Source of the DNA: Eretmocerus hayati
Lineage: Eukaryota > Arthropoda > Insecta > Hymenoptera > Aphelinidae
Length of the DNA: 64,000 nucleotides
Assembly: GCA_029851415.1 (NCBI GenBank)
Contig: CM056742.1
Coordinates: 82,326,748 to 82,390,747 of the forward strand
Direction: 5' to 3'
The notes beneath the pieces are model-generated. The model did not search any database. It had not been told where the DNA came from and worked only from the letters and a program-made list of their open reading frames with translations. How positions within the stretch are numbered: the stretch's first letter is position 1; each line of letters starts with the position of its first letter. Below, piece by piece: positions 1-10,880 of this stretch. The position numbers were made by a program, and so were the translations under genes.

Positions 1-869
1 TCAGGCAAAGATAGTCTGTCCGGAGCGATTTGGCTTTATTCGGACTCCCGTCGGCCCAACTCTCAAAAATCAATTTTCTTTATTTTCCAAAAATAACATA
101 CATATATATATATATACTAGGGGGGGGGGGCAAGCCCCCCTGCTCGCTCCGCTCGCCAACCCCCCATTTTAATTCATTCTCATTTGATAAAAGTGAATAA
201 AGCTATCATCTATTATCTGGAAAACCCCGAAACCATGTGATTATAAGAACAATACAATTTTCAATATAACGTTTATGATGGAAAAATCGAAACTCGAAAG
301 GATTTAAGAATTGTCACGCGGATTTTTTTAATTTCATTATGTAAATCGTGCGCCAACGTTGTGCCGATATCAGCGAGAGAAGACTCATCAAAATTTTACA
401 TTGAGTAATGAATCAAGAATGTAGGAATTATAGTTGGATATTATCCAATTTCTTCGAGAATCTATGAAGAATAGAGTCCATCAATTCCACTCAAAATGAA
501 TTCAATATTCATCGACAGATCTGTATCAGAATTCTCTATGAAGGGTAAAAAAATAAAAACGTTTAATCCACATCAACTGATCCAGAGAATTCCATCAATA
601 TCAAATTGTATCGAAAGGTAACAGATTCGTATTTATATTAGAATCATCGATTGATAAAATCATTATATTGTCCATAGTCTTGAAACGAAAGTGAAATTAC
701 TCAGGAAAGAAACATTTATTCAAATTCAAGAGATGTTGATTCAATCAAATTCGAATTCATGGATTTGAATCAAAGGATAACAGCTGTTGTCTATAGAAAA
801 ATCATGAAAGATTGAATAATATATTGCAGATTAGTTGAACGACCTATAATATTTTGAAACTAAATAGTG
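1..869. other. AT-rich sequence without a confident gene
   Basis: No long open frame. Positions 102-116 are a short TA run, followed by CTAG and ten G at 121-130. A C-rich complement at 135-140 could fold back on the G run. At 421-424 a possible splice acceptor (GTAG) precedes a stretch whose translation starts GIIVGY. That resembles the start of exon 2 of the RPA-like gene at 39033, but here it meets a stop within about 20 codons. It may be a decayed first part of the gene at 870-2046. This is inference from a short similarity. Confidence 0.35.
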
Positions 870-2046
870 ATGTCGATTTCCATTGAAGGTTGGAAGGATA
901 TACGAAATTCGGAAATTCTATCCTACCTATGGAATGATAGAATGAATTCTATAAAGTTCAAGTTCATTTTCAATAGTCAAACTATAGTTGAAGAATATTT
1001 CGATATAAATTTGGATATTGTTCCGGAAAAATTCAATTTCGCCCTTCAAAATGATATCACTGATAATTTCGGGCTGGATCCCTATGTTGGTGAGTTGAAA
1101 AATAGATTAATGTGTTTACGATGATTAATGTTTAAAATTCTATGATAATTCCCTTATGATTGATGGATTGTACGAGTTCATTTAGATATTTTAGGTGAAG
1201 TACGAATTATAGATGAACCATTCGAGATAGATCATAATTCAAGATTTCAGATCATACATGTTGTTGGGATAGATCAAAAAATGGTAATTGTCAGAAGTTA
1301 TTGTAGACTGAATGATTTCTAAATTGTAATAATATTTTGAAGATGTCTAACATTTTTTGGGATGATTTCATCGAGGTTATATCATCTCAATTCCAAATTG
1401 GGCAAGTCATAATATTAGCTGATTTAAAGATCACAAGAGGTTTCGGACCCCATGAGATGACTTATATGAATTCCTCAAGTGTTATATTTGATTCTAACAA
1501 TTCAGAATTTCTTCAGTGAGTATGCATATTTCATTTTAACTTGTTGAAGTGATTTCTTAGAAATCATTGGTTTCCTCGCATATTATAGATTTTTCAGTAC
1601 ACTTGCATCGAAAGCCTGTGGTTTCCGCCCCGATGCCGGGGCAGAAAATCCCGCATTGTCGCCCAGGGCAGAAAACGACTGAGCATGCGCATCAGACCTC
1701 GGGCTGCGCCCTCGGTCTGCTACAATGCATGCTCCGACGTTTTCTAACCTGTGCGGCGGTGCGGGATTTTGCCCCGAAATCGTGTCGGAAACCATAGAAT
1801 TTCGATGAAAGTGTACTGAAAAGAACTATACGCACCTCGGAACGAAAGCAACCCCTTGCGGCCACGGGTATGCCGCCCTCGCCTATCGGCTCGTGCGGCA
1901 ACTCACCCGGGCCGCAATGTGTCACTTTCGGCCCCTCGCGGACGCAGGTGCGTAATATACTATAAAATCGGAAGATTCAATGTTACAGAAAATTGATACG
2001 AATTTTGGTTGAAAAAATTGATTATTCAGTTGAATTAGCGGTCTAA
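870..2046 (+). CDS. RPA70-like OB-fold protein, four exons (Helitron-associated candidate)
   Basis: I read exons 870-1089, 1195-1283, 1343-1515 and 1989-2046. All have GT donors and AG acceptors with matching phases, giving about 179 codons ending at TAA 2044-2046. Exon 1 contains a segment with the pattern of the end of RPA70 DNA-binding domain A plus its linker (FNSQTIVEE, then EKFNF). Exon 2 continues as an OB-fold strand (NSRFQIIHVVGI). Exon 3 has the domain-B pattern FWDDFIE, then LADLKITRGFG, then a serine-rich turn. RPA binds single-stranded DNA, and RPA-like genes are known cargo of some Helitrons. Intron 3 (1516-1988) holds two MITEs. The ATG at 870 is the first in frame, but an upstream exon carrying the start of domain A may be lost, so this may be a 5'-truncated copy. 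Introns are inferred from consensus only. Confidence 0.6.
1591..1822. mobile_element. MITE-like inverted-repeat element 1
   Basis: The termini are inverted copies: TTTTCAGTACACTT at the left and its complement at the right. The similarity continues inward past CATCGAAA and GGTTTCC. The interior is GC-rich (CCCCG, CCTCGGGCTGCGCC) against AT-rich flanks. There is no coding capacity; the short frames on both strands are shadows of the inverted repeat. No clear target duplication was seen. It lies in intron 3 of the RPA-like gene. Confidence 0.65.
1830..1953. mobile_element. MITE-like inverted-repeat element 2
   Basis: The ends are ACGCACCT and AGGTGCGT. The subterminal sequences also pair (CGAAAG... 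with ...CTTTCG, GCGGCC with GGCCGC). The centre is a GC-rich hairpin. It sits seven bases after MITE 1 inside the same intron. Non-coding and non-autonomous; superfamily not assigned. Confidence 0.6.
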
Positions 2047-2394
2047 AACAAAAGATATGGATAGAACTTGTTTATACTAAAAAATTAGAAAGAATGCGAA
2101 TCGAGAGTGTTTGAGAGATCAATTCCACAAAATGGATGAATAAAACCAGTGACGAAAAATACTTCATTGAGAATTTATCTCCCGAACATTGGAGATATAA
2201 TGAAATAGGTGTACTCTATTTATTTATATCCCTCCAAATCAAGAAAGGAATTGGAAATCATTTGAAATAAAAAATCTATTGATTCATTACTCAATGTTCC
2301 AACAAATCTCCAAAATTTATATACTATATAGTGAAGATCAGATAGTGAAGAATATATTATTCAAAATCCATTATAGACTTTTGACAATAAGGTT

Positions 2395-2808
2395 TTGGAT
2401 GCAAATGTAGATTCGACTAATTTACCGGAAAGAGTGGAGTCACAAAGACTGGATCATGAGATAGAAGAGCATATGAAAGAAGAAGAGTTGTACAATGATT
2501 ATGTATATTCGTTGTGGGAATCGAAAGAATGTGATGAGTTTGAGAAATTTCTTGACAGAAATAAGATTCCAAGAATTAATTGACGTGAATTCAGTGACTG
2601 GTCGAAGGTTCCTCGGAATTTGAAAGATCATTCCATGAGTTATCTGAAAATGCAAATCAAAAATGGAGAAATCAGTCCTAAAATTTTGGAAAATGTCTCT
2701 ATCTTGAATGAGATGTTGACGAAATTAGCTGATGCGTTATTCCCCGTACTGAAATTGAATGGAATACGTATGAGAATTAATGATTTGAAAATGAGAAAGG
2801 ATTCATGA
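2395..2808 (+). pseudogene. Broken copy of the orphan acidic protein found at 35367-35804
   Basis: The translation matches the intact 145-codon protein at 35367-35804 along its length, including the nearly identical block ESQRLDHEIEEH and the block KNGEISP. An in-frame TGA at 2581-2583 splits it. The ATG used by the intact copy is ATA here (within ACAATA around 2385-2390), and the frame just after it also differs. No domain family is recognised. The protein is rich in Glu, Asp and Lys and looks helical. Its position downstream of an RPA-like gene mirrors the grouping at 35-42 kb, so it is probably part of a second, older copy of the same transposon cargo. The flanks at 2047-2394 and 2809-3570 hold no other frame I can support. 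Confidence 0.7.
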
Positions 2809-3570
2809 TTCGTGTTATTGAAAATGTTCATTTATATTTCTCATAACCGTAAGTTGTCTGGAATGAATAAATGTTCATGATGAGATTATAATAGGACTTG
2901 AAAAATTTTCTTGAAAATCGCGAAAAATGTCTAAAGTGAGACTTGCAGAATCAATTTTAGTTAGATACGGATTTCTTTCCATCATTCATAGCCATCAGTG
3001 ATATTGTATAAGCTAGATCATGGGGTGAAAGAATAAAAATAGTAAATTATGCATCCATGGTATGTTAGGCTGTTTTGGGACACGGGAATTGATGCAAATT
3101 GATGCAAACATTATTTTGTGATAAGATACAAACCATACAAGACACTCCTCCAGACCATAAGAGGTTTATATTCTACCAATCGTATTTAGAGTGCTCTCGA
3201 TAGACTTCAAGATTTCATTTTTTTTCAATAACATGTTAAGAATAATTCTCAGCAGACATTGACTTTTACATTGTATGAATCATTTGAACTCGTAAATTTA
3301 GTAAAGGTTAAGAGCTAGTCAAATTCATGAAAAAGAAATCATCTTCTTGATTTTCCTCTTGTTGAACCTCTCTTATGCACATAAATGAAACAGTTCTATA
3401 TCTTTCCTCAGGATCAGAGCTATGTCTTCTGAGCACTAATAATGTGATGAATGAGACTTTTTTTAGAGTTATCTCATATAATTCGTGATAGAATATTCAT
3501 CAAAAAGAACGTTTCGTAGCAAGATGACAGGTTTCTTATTATATTCATTTATATTTTTAGAATATTGAGA

Positions 3571-4002
3571 ATGGAAGGAAAGGATAATTCAAATGATACT
3601 TCAGGAGAAGCATTGGAGTCCATATGTAGGACGAATGAATATAGGACGAGTGATTTCGAAATCGAACCAATCCAGGATGGAGGTTTTTTTAGTTGTTCAT
3701 CATTAACATTATCTATTTCAGGACAATCTGATGATTTTTATAGTGCAATATTGTATTATATCATAGAAAGTGGAATGTTTGGTAAAGTGATGAGTTATAA
3801 AATATTATTCGAGTTTGATATGTTCGAGGGAAATAGTATGCACTTGTGGTTAGATGTTGAAAAGGAATCCAATCGAAGAATTATAACATACAATGATAGG
3901 ACCTTGAAACTCTTGATACAATTAGTTAAGATTCTTGGAAATCCTGAATACTTTCAGGTGTTGAAATTATCTCATAATGAGTTGAGAATGATAGAAGGGT
4001 GA
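3571..4002 (+). CDS. Hypothetical protein, 143 codons; weak resemblance to an OTU-domain start
   Basis: A single uninterrupted frame begins at ATG 3571 and ends at TGA 4000-4002. It is preceded by an AT-rich stretch with a possible acceptor (TTTTTAG) just upstream. The N-terminal third is acidic. Residues 38-55 read DGGFFSCSSLTLSISG, which resembles the GDGNC-F active-site region of OTU proteases such as the one at 30580. If so, the catalytic cysteine context is lost (GGF instead of GNC). I could not extend the match to the C-terminal catalytic histidine. It could therefore be a decayed OTU relative, another Helitron cargo protein, or an unrelated small gene. Confidence 0.4.
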   Translation: MEGKDNSNDTSGEALESICRTNEYRTSDFEIEPIQDGGFFSCSSLTLSISGQSDDFYSAILYYIIESGMFGKVMSYKILFEFDMFEGNSMHLWLDVEKESNRRIITYNDRTLKLLIQLVKILGNPEYFQVLKLSHNELRMIEG

Positions 4003-4166
4003 TAAAAATGATATAATTTGTTTAAATACTTCTTTTATTTTGATTAATGGATTGTTTAGAGATTCATTCAACATTTCAAAATTCATTCTGGTATTGGTGA
4101 TGACAATAAGAAAAGTGATCCATCGTGCGATCGACCACATTTCGATATAATGTAAAGTATGCGGAG

Positions 4167-5313
4167 TGTTATGACCCGAGCGGAGGGCTCGGGGTAACAA
4201 ATAAATTCTTTGAGTTCGTGTGAACAGCTTACGGGCGGACTGCCCAGTTGCACCTACCTATCTTCTGTTATTGCGTTGAGGCTTCCGACTGGATATATAT
4301 ATTGCTGGTCTCTGGTTGCGTATATATATGAATATTTCAAATTGAGAAGTATTGGTTCATCAAAGTTGTAATTTTAAAAGAATGATTGAAGTGCGTTTGG
4401 ATTTGGAATGTCTTATAATACTGGATAATTGAAAGAATAAAATAATCTATCTGATTTCAAATAGATATGAAAATCCAGTTATCTTATGGCTTTTAGAAAA
4501 GAATGAGATAGAATTACAGAAGTGATAGATTCCATTTTATTCAAATCAAGTTATAAAATCTTGGTCAGAAATAAAAACTTATCGTCTAAATATAATTTGA
4601 ATAGCTTAACCTAGGCGCACTTACGAATTTACTCGAAGGAATGATGATTCTTCAAGGCAGGAACGTATAAGCAGGGCGAATTCGTAGCTGGCCCTTATGC
4701 AGCTGAGGCGGGTATCGTCGGCCTACTTTTCGACGAAGAGCGAACTCGGAGCTGGCCCTTGAACAGCTGAGACGGGTATCGTCGGTCTACTTTTCGACGG
4801 AATGAATCTGACTTATTGGTCCGCACTTTTTCAAACTTTGCTTCGTCGTGTGTTTTCTAGGCACACTTGGGCAAAACGGTACGTGTCTCAAAGACTCACA
4901 AAGCTTTACTAACTGAATCGAGTCAGCGACTAATCGAAGAATTGATTTTGATGTTCGAATTTATACGTGTGGACAGGAGCTAATTTTGATGACTTGAAGT
5001 AATTTCGAAACTGTCCTCTTTAAAATTGATTTTGAAAATGACTTACTTTTGAAACTGTAACACTTGTAACACATGTGTCACACCATTCATAAGATGTGTG
5101 TAACTCGGGTGTTACACTTGTAACACATGTGTTACACCATTCATAAGATACGTGTAACTCGGGTGTTACACTTGTAACACATGTAATTTGGACTACGGCA
5201 ATTTTGCTGATCGCATATTGACCTGCTTACACATTCCTGCTGATCAAGTTAAAATAATATTTCTCCATGTTGAGAAATATTATTTTAACTGTTGCGTCGT
5301 CTGGGACGCCACA
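4167..5313 (-). repeat. LTR (3' LTR in element orientation)
   Basis: 1147 bp, near-identical to 11125-12203. It is longer by a ~65-bp tandem duplication: the unit at 4676-4734 is repeated, with divergence, at 4740-4800. It contains two copies of a ~55-bp repeat carrying the palindrome GTAACACATGTGTTAC (5120-5135; mutated at 5066-5081). It also has a perfect 19-bp hairpin stem at 5247-5265 / 5272-5290. TA-rich tracts at 4290-4330 could supply a minus-strand TATA box. Confidence 0.8.
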
Positions 5314-5599
5314 CATCCCCTGTTGGTCCATTCTTGTCCCGAGAATGTGGCCTGGGTGGCAGAATTTGGAAAAGGGCATACATAAATTATTTTTATGCTA
5401 AGTTCTCTTGAAAACAAATTTTTTTAGCTGTGGATGATCAAATTTACAATGAGTTTCTATAAAATAATGGATGGGACTTTGATGTTTGTACATTTCGGGA
5501 ATATTCGGACTTAAGAATGTCACACAATATTAGTTCCATGTGTGAAGTTGTGTGCATGTGTGTGTGCGCATCTATGGAGGTGTATGTGTGACTGTTCTG

Positions 5600-5887
5600 T
5601 CAAGGTTTGGTGTCGTAATGCCTACACAAATAACACCAGGGGCCTTTGAGTTTTCCGGACCTTTTATTTTCCCTATGTTTCTGAGTTCTCCGCCGCTGAT
5701 TTGCTCTCTTCCTCTCCGCCTTTTGTTGTTCGGGACTTCCATATGACTGGTAGGAGGTCGTAGTTTCTGGTTCACTAATATCGCTATAGTTATTATCCAT
5801 GGCCCCGTTAGGTTCATCTGCCGGTCCTTGCGATTGAGTGCGAGCTGCAATTTCCTGCGACACGACGATAAGCGGATCAGTATCCAT
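5600..5887 (-). CDS. Small basic protein with a C-x2-C motif, late cassette of the LTR element
   Basis: 95 codons from ATG 5887. The first half is acidic and polar. The second half has a strongly basic run (about residues 55-80, rich in Arg, Lys and Gln) and ends with W-C-Y-L-C-R-H-Y, a C-x2-C followed by His. That composition suggests nucleic-acid binding. Its ATG lies six bases after the stop of the 281-codon frame at 5894-6739, so the two could be read by reinitiation, or they may be one ancestral ORF. It sits just before the LTR, where env or accessory genes lie in complete retroelements. No family recognised. Confidence 0.35.
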   Translation of the reverse strand: MDTDPLIVVSQEIAARTQSQGPADEPNGAMDNNYSDISEPETTTSYQSYGSPEQQKAERKRANQRRRTQKHRENKRSGKLKGPWCYLCRHYDTKP

Positions 5888-5893
5888 CCTCTC

Positions 5894-6739
5894 CTATGGG
5901 TGCAGTGGGAGCAAGATGTCCGGAATTGATGAATTGTGGACTTTAGATTCTTGAATATCTTTGATATTGATGAATTCATATTGTGGCGTGTCCTCATTGC
6001 TTGAGTGTGGTCTGCAGATGATGTATTGCGCCTCTGTTAGAGGGACATCACTCAATATTCGCAGACGGGGTACTTGTAGCGCTTGTTGTTCGCTTGTGCC
6101 CTGTGTTGGGGACCGAGCCATTTGGGCATCCGTATCGGGTCGGTCTTCTCTGTTTGGCGGTGTTACACTCGACGTCGTTGTCGGAGAGCCATGCGGTGCG
6201 GCGATGATGGGAAGTATTGTAGGTAACATACTCACTGTGTCGTCCGCTATGCTGGCTGCGCGCGCCGAGTGTAACACGTTGCCACATGTACCTGTCGCAG
6301 CGGATGCTTGTGGGACTTCCTCGGTCAAGTGGTGCGGCGAGGGGATAGAGATGGAGAAGAGTGTCTGTAACATACCAGTCGCGTCGCCTGCTAGGCTGGC
6401 TGCGCGCGCCGGTTGTAACACGATGTCATGAGTATCAGCTGCAGCCGGCATCAGAGGGCAATCCTCGTCGGAGCGGTGAGGTGCGGGGGCCGGTGTTACT
6501 GGCACCCCACTCGTCGCACACTGTAACACCGTGTTACTCACTCCAGGAGTAGGATGTGTTACCTGGTTGTCGACATTAATGCAGCGGGCCCTTATGTTTC
6601 TTGTATACGGTTTGTCGGCTGTGTAGCCCATCATGCAGTCCATCCTGGGGTACACAGAAACTCCTACATCCCGCACTTCCTGGGTGGTTTGCGTCATCGC
6701 ACTGGTATAATTCACCAGGTCTTCGGTTTGACATGCCAC
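5894..6739 (-). CDS. Hypothetical late ORF of the LTR element with internal repeats
   Basis: About 281 codons open on the minus strand. No ATG lies at the very start (the first codon is GTG). A CAG just upstream could be a splice acceptor, so it may be an exon as in spliced late retroelement genes; the first in-frame ATG is about 14 codons in. The protein is rich in Thr, Pro, Ala and Ser and lacks a convincing signal peptide or transmembrane segment, so it is not obviously an envelope. Two ~55-residue blocks repeat (each with ARAAS and a downstream LP/SI-PH segment). At the DNA level both coincide with TGTTAC/GTAACA words shared with the LTR. Function unknown. Confidence 0.4.
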   Translation of the reverse strand: MACQTEDLVNYTSAMTQTTQEVRDVGVSVYPRMDCMMGYTADKPYTRNIRARCINVDNQVTHPTPGVSNTVLQCATSGVPVTPAPAPHRSDEDCPLMPAAADTHDIVLQPARAASLAGDATGMLQTLFSISIPSPHHLTEEVPQASAATGTCGNVLHSARAASIADDTVSMLPTILPIIAAPHGSPTTTSSVTPPNREDRPDTDAQMARSPTQGTSEQQALQVPRLRILSDVPLTEAQYIICRPHSSNEDTPQYEFINIKDIQESKVHNSSIPDILLPLHP

Positions 6740-8454
6740 TGATCCATCAGCCTATGGAATGTTCCGGTGCATTCTTCGTGTTCTGCGCTAACCTATTGAA
6801 TTGTAAATTTCTTATGGCCCTGCTCTGATGACTTGACGGGTTTTGTAAATTCGTGTGATTGTGTGTATGAATGTGTTATATAGTATTAATACACAACTAA
6901 ATTAGAATTTCACACTAGTCCCAATTCAAAAAAAATTCCAAACTGATCTTCCAAATAAGAAATGCCACAACTTTTCAATAATATTCCATTCAAGAAATCC
7001 ATTTTTGGAATGTAAAATTTATAGTATTACTTAGTGTCAACCACAACTAGCTGGTTTTTCAGTCGAAACATGATGAAGCCATGACAATCGAACATTTCGG
7101 ATTATTAAGACTAAATAGAATATTACATATATTGGTATATGTTATATATATATATAGATATATGCCTATAATGCGAATCTAATATTAGTATTATATATGT
7201 TATATATATATATATATATATATATTCATATATAGATATACGGGTATATACACATCATCAATAGTATATCTTCAGAATCGTGGACCTTTTTTTTTTCATT
7301 TCACATATCTTTTGAGACATGATGTATAATCATATTTAGACCAATTTTGAGTTTTGCCGCAAGAAATCGAGACTGCAATTTCGCAAGCGTGATTCCATGC
7401 CACATAAAACGATTTTTCAATTTGTGTATCTCAGAGGTTGAAATCGCAATGTTGCTAGAATATTGCAAAGGTGTTCATACTCGAGAATTTTAATGTCAGC
7501 AACTTTATGCAATTTACTTAAGTTAGTGCGATGTGATAAAAAAAATTTTCCACTCAATAAAATTTAGTAGGTAACAGCAAGATTTAGTCTTATAAAATTT
7601 GGATACGTGCTATCATCATTCACAATTATTTTTCCGAAAATGATGTTCTTTGAGAAATATTGTATATCCTATAGTCGTGAGGAAACTCATATAATAATTT
7701 TGATGAATAATTATTTATCATTATCTCAAAGGTATATACAACTATTGTTAATGAGAATTTTCACCAATATCATGATATACAAGTAATCGAACAAGTTCTT
7801 GCTACTATAGGGAATAATTTAAGAATTCCCTATAGCGAATTTCATGATTTTGGGAATTTTGAGTAATGAGAATAGATATGAGTTTACAGCTTGCCTTATG
7901 TTCTGACTTATATCTAGTTTCCCCTTTTCGGGTAAGCAATAAACCATCGCACATGTTTCTGATTCTGAAAATTATTCTCTTCAAAAAGCTCAATCGTTCC
8001 TGAATATATCACTTTTGGTAATTTGAAATCATTTTGTTGGAATAAGGTGCCGCTAGGTCTATGCATGTGAATTTGAGAAGACTTTGAGGTGCAACTGAAT
8101 TGTGCTGACGCTGCATCAGGAACTTGACTCTCCCAAGTTCCTTAATAGTCAGTTTGTCGTGGTCTGGTATGTCGGGGCGAAATTAAGTGTAATTGGTTTG
8201 TTTATTCAGTGATTGTCAGTATTGTCTAGTCGATCATTATGAGACGGAAAATTTTCAGTTATAGAGAAAGAGTATGGAGCGTTAATGCTACGTGATACCG
8301 CGGCCACGATATCAATGGGTAAATGTGAGTTACTGCAGAATACTTAACGTACGCTTCGGAATAATTGCAATTTTCAGTTTGACAGTCGGAAAAAAAATGT
8401 TTTGTTGACAACCATTGGAAGTGACAAATTATGCTAGGTTTGAGATGAATTGTG
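6740..8454. other. AT-rich internal region of the LTR element, no gene seen
   Basis: Where pol would be expected there are only short frames. Simple TA/ATAT tracts lie at about 7136-7165 and 7194-7225, and a T run at 7288-7296. I see no RT, protease or integrase motif in any frame. The region looks like non-coding filler of a non-autonomous element. Confidence 0.5.
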
Positions 8455-9701
8455 TGTGAGTGTACAACAGGTCAACAGAGTGTTACACAGGTAACAGGAT
8501 GTTATATGAGTTATCGGAATCATGAAGTGTAACATGGGTAACAGCGAGTTACAGCAATAACAAGTGTTACAGGGGTAACAGGAAGTTGCGGGAGTAACAC
8601 AGTGTTACATGAGTTACAAAACTCAAACGTGTGATTTCAAACCTTTTTGAGACTGATATGGATTTTATGGAAGATTGTTCATGAGGAGCGTGATAAGGGG
8701 TAACACGCCCTTGCAGGAGTAACAAACTATTCCAGCAGTAACAGAGTGTTTCCTGAATTACAAAACTCAAGTCGTGTTTTTGAGTTATCCGAAGGTATTT
8801 GCGAAACCATGCAAAACTTTGGAAGTTATGAATATTAACGTGCCACGGAAGGATGAGTTCTTGTTGTTTGGATGAATTTCTTGAAAATAGACCAGCGTGG
8901 TCCCGTATAATTTGGAGATTGGTCTTGACGTATCCGGGATTGCACGTGAAAAGGTTGAGAGTTATGGGTGAATTCGGATTTCTAATGATGCAGGAGTTGG
9001 ATCCGAGTTCTGAGCAAATTTCTTTCTATTACTCGAGATTTCGAATGGCTCAAAAATGAAATGTGAGGAACGTTCGATCCATGGATGAATTTATATACGG
9101 AATCCAAACTCCATTGAGATTTGCAATGAATCGTGTGTGATGTTACAAGAGTAAAAGAGTGTTACAGGGCAACCGAGAGTTACAGGGATATAAAGGTGTT
9201 ACAGCTGGAGTCGGGTGTTACATATGTAACAGGATGTTACATATGTAATCTCCCATGATGGGATGTTACACATGAGCGATATGTGGTCGCCAAAGTGTGC
9301 TTGTCGGATTTTCTCCGGAACTCGTCGTGTGGAGTTTTAACACCAATAATACTCCATCCTTGGGAATGCGAAATTTATTTCGTCGTCTATTTGATCATTG
9401 GTTTCGAAGATTTGGGATTCGACTCCTTTTGAAGAATACGGAATAGAATTATGTTGAATTGATTAATCTCCATCGAGCATATGGAGTCCAGAAACATACT
9501 TCAAAAGTTGCAAGACTTAATACGCCATTATTAGGGATTGAATTTTGATCTTTCAATGGGCACTACGAAATCGAAGGAGTCTACTTTCGCATAATTTTGA
9601 TGGCGGCTTGGATTCCCTGGATTCTGAACGTTGAAAAGGGAAGAGTCGTGGCAGAATTCCTTTGCCAGGGGTTCGAGGTGTTAGTTGTACTTGAATGGTG
9701 C
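8455..9701. repeat. Region rich in TGTTAC / GTAACA words
   Basis: Between about 8460 and 9260 the words GTAACA, TGTTAC and GAGTTAC recur roughly every 15-30 bp, on both strands and separated by variable spacers. There is also an imperfect repeat of about 130 bp (TTACAAAACTCAA at about 8615 and 8758). The same words occur in both LTRs and in the late ORF. No gene is seen. Positions 9261-9701 show nothing further. Confidence 0.5.
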
Positions 9702-10880
9702 TTATATTTTGAAATAATTTCTTCCCATGAATTGAACTTCTAAATGGTTCAGAGTAACCTGTTCTGAGAGATACGTACTTTGAAAGAGGGTTTTCCGATG
9801 AGCATCTTGAGATGGAATAAGAATGGAACCTCTTGAGGTAACTGTGTTGAAACGTTTTGCATCTGTGTAAGAGAGGGGTGTCACAGAGTCTCGTGGTGTG
9901 GTCGAGACATGGAGGATTATGTCATTTTCAATATTGCTTGGGTTTTCAACGGTGATGGGCGTCTCAGAGTCGGTTGGCAGATGTATCTGCTCGGGACTCT
10001 GATTGAGTGAGATGTTATCACACGTGGTATCCGTTGGTCCATTTTTATTATCGTCGCGATAAGGTATGATGTCAGAAGACATTGGCAATTGTTCATGGTT
10101 TACAAGTTCAGGCTGTCGAGTGGTGCAAATTTCGTTTGTGGTGTTAATGAGAATTGGAGTTGATTGGGGATCTTGTCGAATATTACTGACTCGAGGCTCT
10201 TTGGGCTCGGAAACGTCAGTTTTTGTTATTGACTCGTGGTGAGAATGGGATAAATTTTCATATGTTTTCAAAAACTGTGATAGATCAAATTTGGTTATGA
10301 AGAATTGTGTTGGATTCGAAACTAATAAATTTCTCATTTTGTATAGAGTGGATGGCTTCCTGGCGATCGAATTTGAGTTTAAGACAAGGACAATTTGGAG
10401 TTGTGAATCAGGGGAAAGTTTGCTAAAGTAAAAACTTTTGGCAATTTCATCGAGATTTTTATGAAGTTGGTAGTATACTGGGACAGATGAAAAGTGAGTA
10501 CTTGTAAGAATGTAGTGAGCATCTTCAAGGATTGAGAATAGCCTTTCGTACTTTGCATCACGATCATGACTGAGCTTTAGACCACAATCTAGTAATTTTT
10601 GGCAATATTTCTCGAAAAATGGGGTGTATGAGAAACACTTTACTATGTGTTCCACAATGTCGTTTACTGTGGAGATTCGGAAGTTTTTGAATGCATGATA
10701 TGCTGGTCCAGAAAGATTGCTAAGAATAAAGTCTACTAATAAATTTTCTTCGCAAGTAGTGATAGATTTTGCTTCTGTGATTTTTTGTATGAAAAAATGT
10801 GGGTCAATATTATAGCCTTCAAATATTGGCAGGTCTAGATCGAAAAATTGGGAATTCATTCTTGTGAGATGTGGTATCAT
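9702..10880 (-). CDS. Gag-like protein of the LTR element
   Basis: An uninterrupted 392-codon frame starts at ATG 10880, about 245 bases inside the upstream LTR in element orientation, which is the usual place for gag. Residues about 15-60 read F-D-L-D-L-P-I-F-E-G-Y-N...FI-KI, then a helical region with LSGPAYHAF. This is the general layout of Ty3-type Gag capsids (a start of the form LP-x-F-x-G, then LSG-x-A). The C-terminal 190 residues are Ser/Thr/Pro-rich and disordered-looking, and no CCHC zinc knuckle is present. That may be supplied by the C-x2-C protein at 5600-5887, or be lost. The absence of stops suggests recent activity or selection. The family assignment rests on pattern, not on a search. 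Confidence 0.55.
   Translation of the reverse strand: MIPHLTRMNSQFFDLDLPIFEGYNIDPHFFIQKITEAKSITTCEENLLVDFILSNLSGPAYHAFKNFRISTVNDIVEHIVKCFSYTPFFEKYCQKLLDCGLKLSHDRDAKYERLFSILEDAHYILTSTHFSSVPVYYQLHKNLDEIAKSFYFSKLSPDSQLQIVLVLNSNSIARKPSTLYKMRNLLVSNPTQFFITKFDLSQFLKTYENLSHSHHESITKTDVSEPKEPRVSNIRQDPQSTPILINTTNEICTTRQPELVNHEQLPMSSDIIPYRDDNKNGPTDTTCDNISLNQSPEQIHLPTDSETPITVENPSNIENDIILHVSTTPRDSVTPLSYTDAKRFNTVTSRGSILIPSQDAHRKTLFQSTYLSEQVTLNHLEVQFMGRNYFKI

Noticed and set aside
1581..1925. ORFs of 70-77 codons on both strands at 1.58-1.93 kb
   Set aside because: They are mirror products of two MITE hairpins.
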